Origin: CAYXXN01 sp964469055
Lineage (GTDB): Bacteria; Acidobacteriota; Thermoanaerobaculia; Multivoradales; JAHEKO01
Assembly: GCA_964469055.1 (NCBI GenBank)
Contig: CAYXXN010000110.1
Coordinates: forward strand, 1 to 9,949
Length of the DNA stretch: 9,949 nucleotides
Reading direction: 5' to 3'
The notes beneath the pieces are model-generated. The model was not told the origin of the DNA, ran no database searches, and saw only the letters and a program-made list of their open reading frames with translations. A program made the position numbers and the translations under genes. Numbering within the stretch: position 1 is the stretch's first letter; the number at the start of each line of letters is the position of its first letter. This document shows, piece after piece, positions 8,297 to 9,949 of the stretch.

Positions 8297-9775
8297 ATGG
8301 AGCCCCAGCCGACCTCCTTCGCCGAAAAGCGGCGGATCCTGCAGCTCGAGACGCTGTACGACCTCGCCTTGGCGCTGCCCGCGCACCGGCCGGAGCAGGA
8401 GCTGGTGGACGAGCTGCTACAACGCGTCTGCGTGGTCCTCGATCCAGCCGGCGCCGTTGCCGTCACCCGCGACGCCCAGGGGGGGCCGCGCGCGGTGGCG
8501 AGCGTGGGCTGGTCGGTGGCCCCGGTCGAGGGCAGCGAGCTTTTGCGCGCGCCGCTGTGGCGGGAGCTCTTGGCGAGCGGCCAATCGCTGGTGCGCCGCG
8601 AGGGTGAGCTCGCCGGCCGGAAGTATCGCGAGATCCTCGCCACCCCGTTGGCCGCGCGGGGCGTCTACCTGGGCTATCTCGGGGTCGCCGACAAGGAGCA
8701 GCGGGGTGGCGCGGCGGCGGGCTTCTCCGACGACGATCGCCGGTTCCTCGACTCGGTGGGAGCGCTGGCCGGGACGGCGCTCGACGCGGCGCGTCAGGTC
8801 GAAGCCCTGGAGACGCAGCGCGAGCGGCTGGCGGAGGAGAACAAGGCGCTGCGGGACGACCTCACCGCGCGCGTCGCGGGCCAGCGCATCGTCGCCCACG
8901 CCGATTCGATGCGCCGCGTGCTCGAGCGCGTCGAGCGTGTGGCGCCGCGCGGCGTCGCGGTGGTGGTGCGCGGCGAGAGCGGCACGGGCAAGGAGCTGGT
9001 GGCGAAGCTCCTCCACCTGCTGTCGGGCCGCGCCGGCGCGCTGGTGGCCGTCAACTGCGGCGCCCTGCCGGAGTCGCTCCTGGAGAGCGAGCTCTTCGGC
9101 ATCGAGCGCGGCGTGGCGACGGGCGTCGAGGCGCGACGGGGCAAGTTCGAGTTGGCCGACGGCGGCACGCTCTTCCTCGACGAGATCGGCGACATGCAGC
9201 CAGCGCTGCAGGTGAAGCTGCTGCGCGCTCTCCAGGAGCGCGAGGTCGTGCGGGTGGGCGGCCAGCGGCCGATCGCTGTCGACGTGCGGCTGGTGGCGGC
9301 GACGCACCGCGATCTCGAGGCGCTCGTGGCGGCCGGCACCTTCCGCGAGGACCTCTACTATCGGCTGCAGGGGGTCGAGATCTTTCTTCCGCCGCTCGCT
9401 GAGCGGCGCGAGGACATCCCGCACCTGGTGCGGCACTTCGTGGAAGAGTTCGCCCGCCGCGAGGGCATCCCGGCGCCGCGCTTCGAGACCGACGCCATCG
9501 CTCCCCTGATGGCGCACCCGTTCCCGGGCAACGTGCGGGAGCTGCAGAACGTGGTCGAGGCCGCGGCCTCGCTCGCCGAAGGACGGATCGACGGTGAGCT
9601 GGTGCGCTCCCTCTTGGGCGGTGAGGCGGCGCCCGGCGGGCCGGAAGCCCTGGATCTCGCGACCCTCGAGCGGCGCCACATCGCTCGGGTGCTCAAGTTG
9701 GCCGGCGGCAACAAGAGCCGGGCGGCCGAGTTGCTCGGCCTCGATCGACGGACCCTGCAGCGCAAAGGATTCTAG
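8297..9775 (+). CDS. GAF - AAA+ - Fis-HTH transcription activator (sigma-54 enhancer-binding class, GVATGV variant)
   Basis: This 492-residue cytosolic regulator has a GAF-like sensor domain (about 17-165), a charged coiled-coil linker (about 165-198), an AAA+ domain (about 200-440) and a Fis-type helix-turn-helix at the C-terminus. Walker A is GESGTGKE (226-233) and Walker B is GGTLFLDE (289-296). The arginine-bearing FREDLYYRL is at 349-357 and FPGNVREL at 409-416. The L1 loop reads GVATGV (272-277) where sigma-54 activators normally have GAFTGA, and the loop is one residue shorter than usual. The HTH GGNKSRAAELLGLDRRTLQR (470-489) ends abruptly at RKGF, a few residues short of the usual end. 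ATG at 8297 is chosen for its GGAG at 7 nt; GTG at 8267, in frame 10 codons earlier, has none. It lies 72 nt after the reductase on the same strand; no target promoter is identified. The GAF ligand is unknown. Confidence 0.92.
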   Translation: MEPQPTSFAEKRRILQLETLYDLALALPAHRPEQELVDELLQRVCVVLDPAGAVAVTRDAQGGPRAVASVGWSVAPVEGSELLRAPLWRELLASGQSLVRREGELAGRKYREILATPLAARGVYLGYLGVADKEQRGGAAAGFSDDDRRFLDSVGALAGTALDAARQVEALETQRERLAEENKALRDDLTARVAGQRIVAHADSMRRVLERVERVAPRGVAVVVRGESGTGKELVAKLLHLLSGRAGALVAVNCGALPESLLESELFGIERGVATGVEARRGKFELADGGTLFLDEIGDMQPALQVKLLRALQEREVVRVGGQRPIAVDVRLVAATHRDLEALVAAGTFREDLYYRLQGVEIFLPPLAERREDIPHLVRHFVEEFARREGIPAPRFETDAIAPLMAHPFPGNVRELQNVVEAAASLAEGRIDGELVRSLLGGEAAPGGPEALDLATLERRHIARVLKLAGGNKSRAAELLGLDRRTLQRKGF

Positions 9776-9789
9776 CCTCTGCGACAACT

Positions 9790-9816
9790 TGCCGCGTATG
9801 CGGCACTGTGTCTCTT
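9790..9816 (+). terminator. Possible terminator hairpin after the activator gene
   Basis: TGCCGC (9790-9795), loop GTAT, GCGGCA (9800-9805) form a perfect 6-bp stem beginning 14 nt after the stop codon at 9775. CTGTGTCTCTT follows, pyrimidine- and T-rich but without a continuous T-run. It could be an inefficient intrinsic terminator. The same half-sites recur in another inverted repeat at 9880-9900, so it may instead be a protein-binding site. Confidence 0.35.
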
Positions 9817-9860
9817 TGGCGGCGGAGTGTTCACAATCACGTCATCCTTTGGCGTCGAAC

Positions 9861-9874
9861 GCTGGACCTCCAGC
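9861..9874. repeat. Inverted repeat GCTGGA-CC-TCCAGC
   Basis: Perfect 6-nt arms around a 2-nt centre, a near-continuous 14-nt palindrome better suited to a dimeric DNA-binding protein than to an RNA hairpin. It lies in the tail after the activator gene, between two dyads built on TGCCGC/GCGGCA. Confidence 0.5.
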
Positions 9875-9879
9875 CTATG

Positions 9880-9900
9880 GATGCGGCATTATGCCGCATC
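9880..9900. repeat. Perfect inverted repeat with 9-nt arms
   Basis: GATGCGGCA (9880-9888), centre TTA, TGCCGCATC (9892-9900). This is the longest perfect dyad noticed in the window. It repeats the TGCCGC/GCGGCA core of the dyad at 9790-9805 in the opposite arm order; ATGCGGCA itself also occurs at 9798-9805. No T-run follows, so a terminator is unlikely on the plus strand. An operator or enhancer-type site for a nearby regulator is possible but unproven. Confidence 0.6.
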
Positions 9901-9917
9901 TCGAGAGTGCCTCTGCT

Positions 9918-9934
9918 GCTGGTTCGCGACCAGC
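9918..9934. repeat. Inverted repeat GCTGGT-TCGCG-ACCAGC
   Basis: Perfect 6-nt arms around a 5-nt centre, close to the right window edge. The left arm shares GCTGG with the dyad at 9861-9874. It superficially resembles a tRNA T-arm, but no tRNA can be built around it. Confidence 0.45.
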
Positions 9935-9949
9935 CCGGTTCGCTAAGTG

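Larger units (their letters stand above)
9776..9949. other. Intergenic tail without a confident gene
   Basis: These 174 nt after the activator hold four short inverted repeats and no recognisable gene. The segment around 9806-9860 looks clearly less GC-rich than the coding DNA. A plus-strand frame from ATG 9798 stays open to the window end, but it has no Shine-Dalgarno, runs through the palindromes, and uses codons such as TCA, CAA and TGT unlike its neighbours, so it is not called. Confidence 0.6.

Noticed and set aside
8417..9787. 456-codon minus-strand open frame opposite the activator
   Set aside because: Antisense shadow of the AAA+ gene, with no recognisable motif or ribosome site.
9840..9895. 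Sigma-54 (-24/-12) promoter in the tail
   Set aside because: Pairs of GG and GC were examined, but the spacing of those found (8 or 12 nt between them) does not match the required 10.
9917..9935. tRNA T-arm-like structure (GCTGG-TTCGCGA-CCAGC)
   Set aside because: The loop lacks the conserved A58, and no acceptor, D or anticodon arm can be built upstream with matching pairing.

Overview
The window is strongly GC-rich bacterial chromosome, densely packed with genes on both strands. It holds six complete protein-coding genes, all intact, and no rRNA, tRNA, CRISPR array or recognisable insertion sequence. The gene content (envelope protein with signal peptide, NtrY-type kinase, Tat-exported enzyme, sigma-54-type activator) points to a Gram-negative-type organism. 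A high-GC lineage such as Acidobacteriota or Myxococcota would fit, but this is inference from gene style only.

Layout. Minus strand, 60-2937: smpB, then a DUF4390-family exported protein, then a NtrY-like sensor histidine kinase. The last two overlap by 4 nt (ATGA). A hairpin plus T-run lies on the kinase stop codon and probably ends the transcript, so no ntrX-type response regulator follows directly. Plus strand, 3027-5876: uvrA, divergent from smpB across an 89-nt shared upstream region. Plus strand, 6027-8224: a membrane transporter of the TLC (ATP/ADP translocase-like) / MFS type, overlapping by 4 nt (GTGA) an aldo/keto reductase with a twin-arginine signal. Plus strand, 8297-9775: a GAF - AAA+ - Fis-HTH transcription activator of the sigma-54 enhancer-binding class. 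The last 174 nt carry no confident gene but hold four short inverted repeats and look less GC-rich than the rest.

How it fits together. smpB (ribosome rescue) and uvrA (nucleotide excision repair) are housekeeping genes that share a divergent promoter region. DUF4390-ntrY is a recurrent pair and probably an envelope-sensing signalling unit. The transporter and the exported reductase are translationally coupled. The activator follows the reductase after 72 nt; its target is unknown and may lie beyond the right edge.

No clearly new multi-gene system is visible. The points most worth a second look are the activator's GVATGV in place of the sigma-54-contacting GAFTGA loop, a 6-bp hairpin whose triloop lies inside that gene's Shine-Dalgarno sequence, the palindrome-rich tail after it, and a shared -10-like box just upstream of three genes that lack a Shine-Dalgarno sequence.
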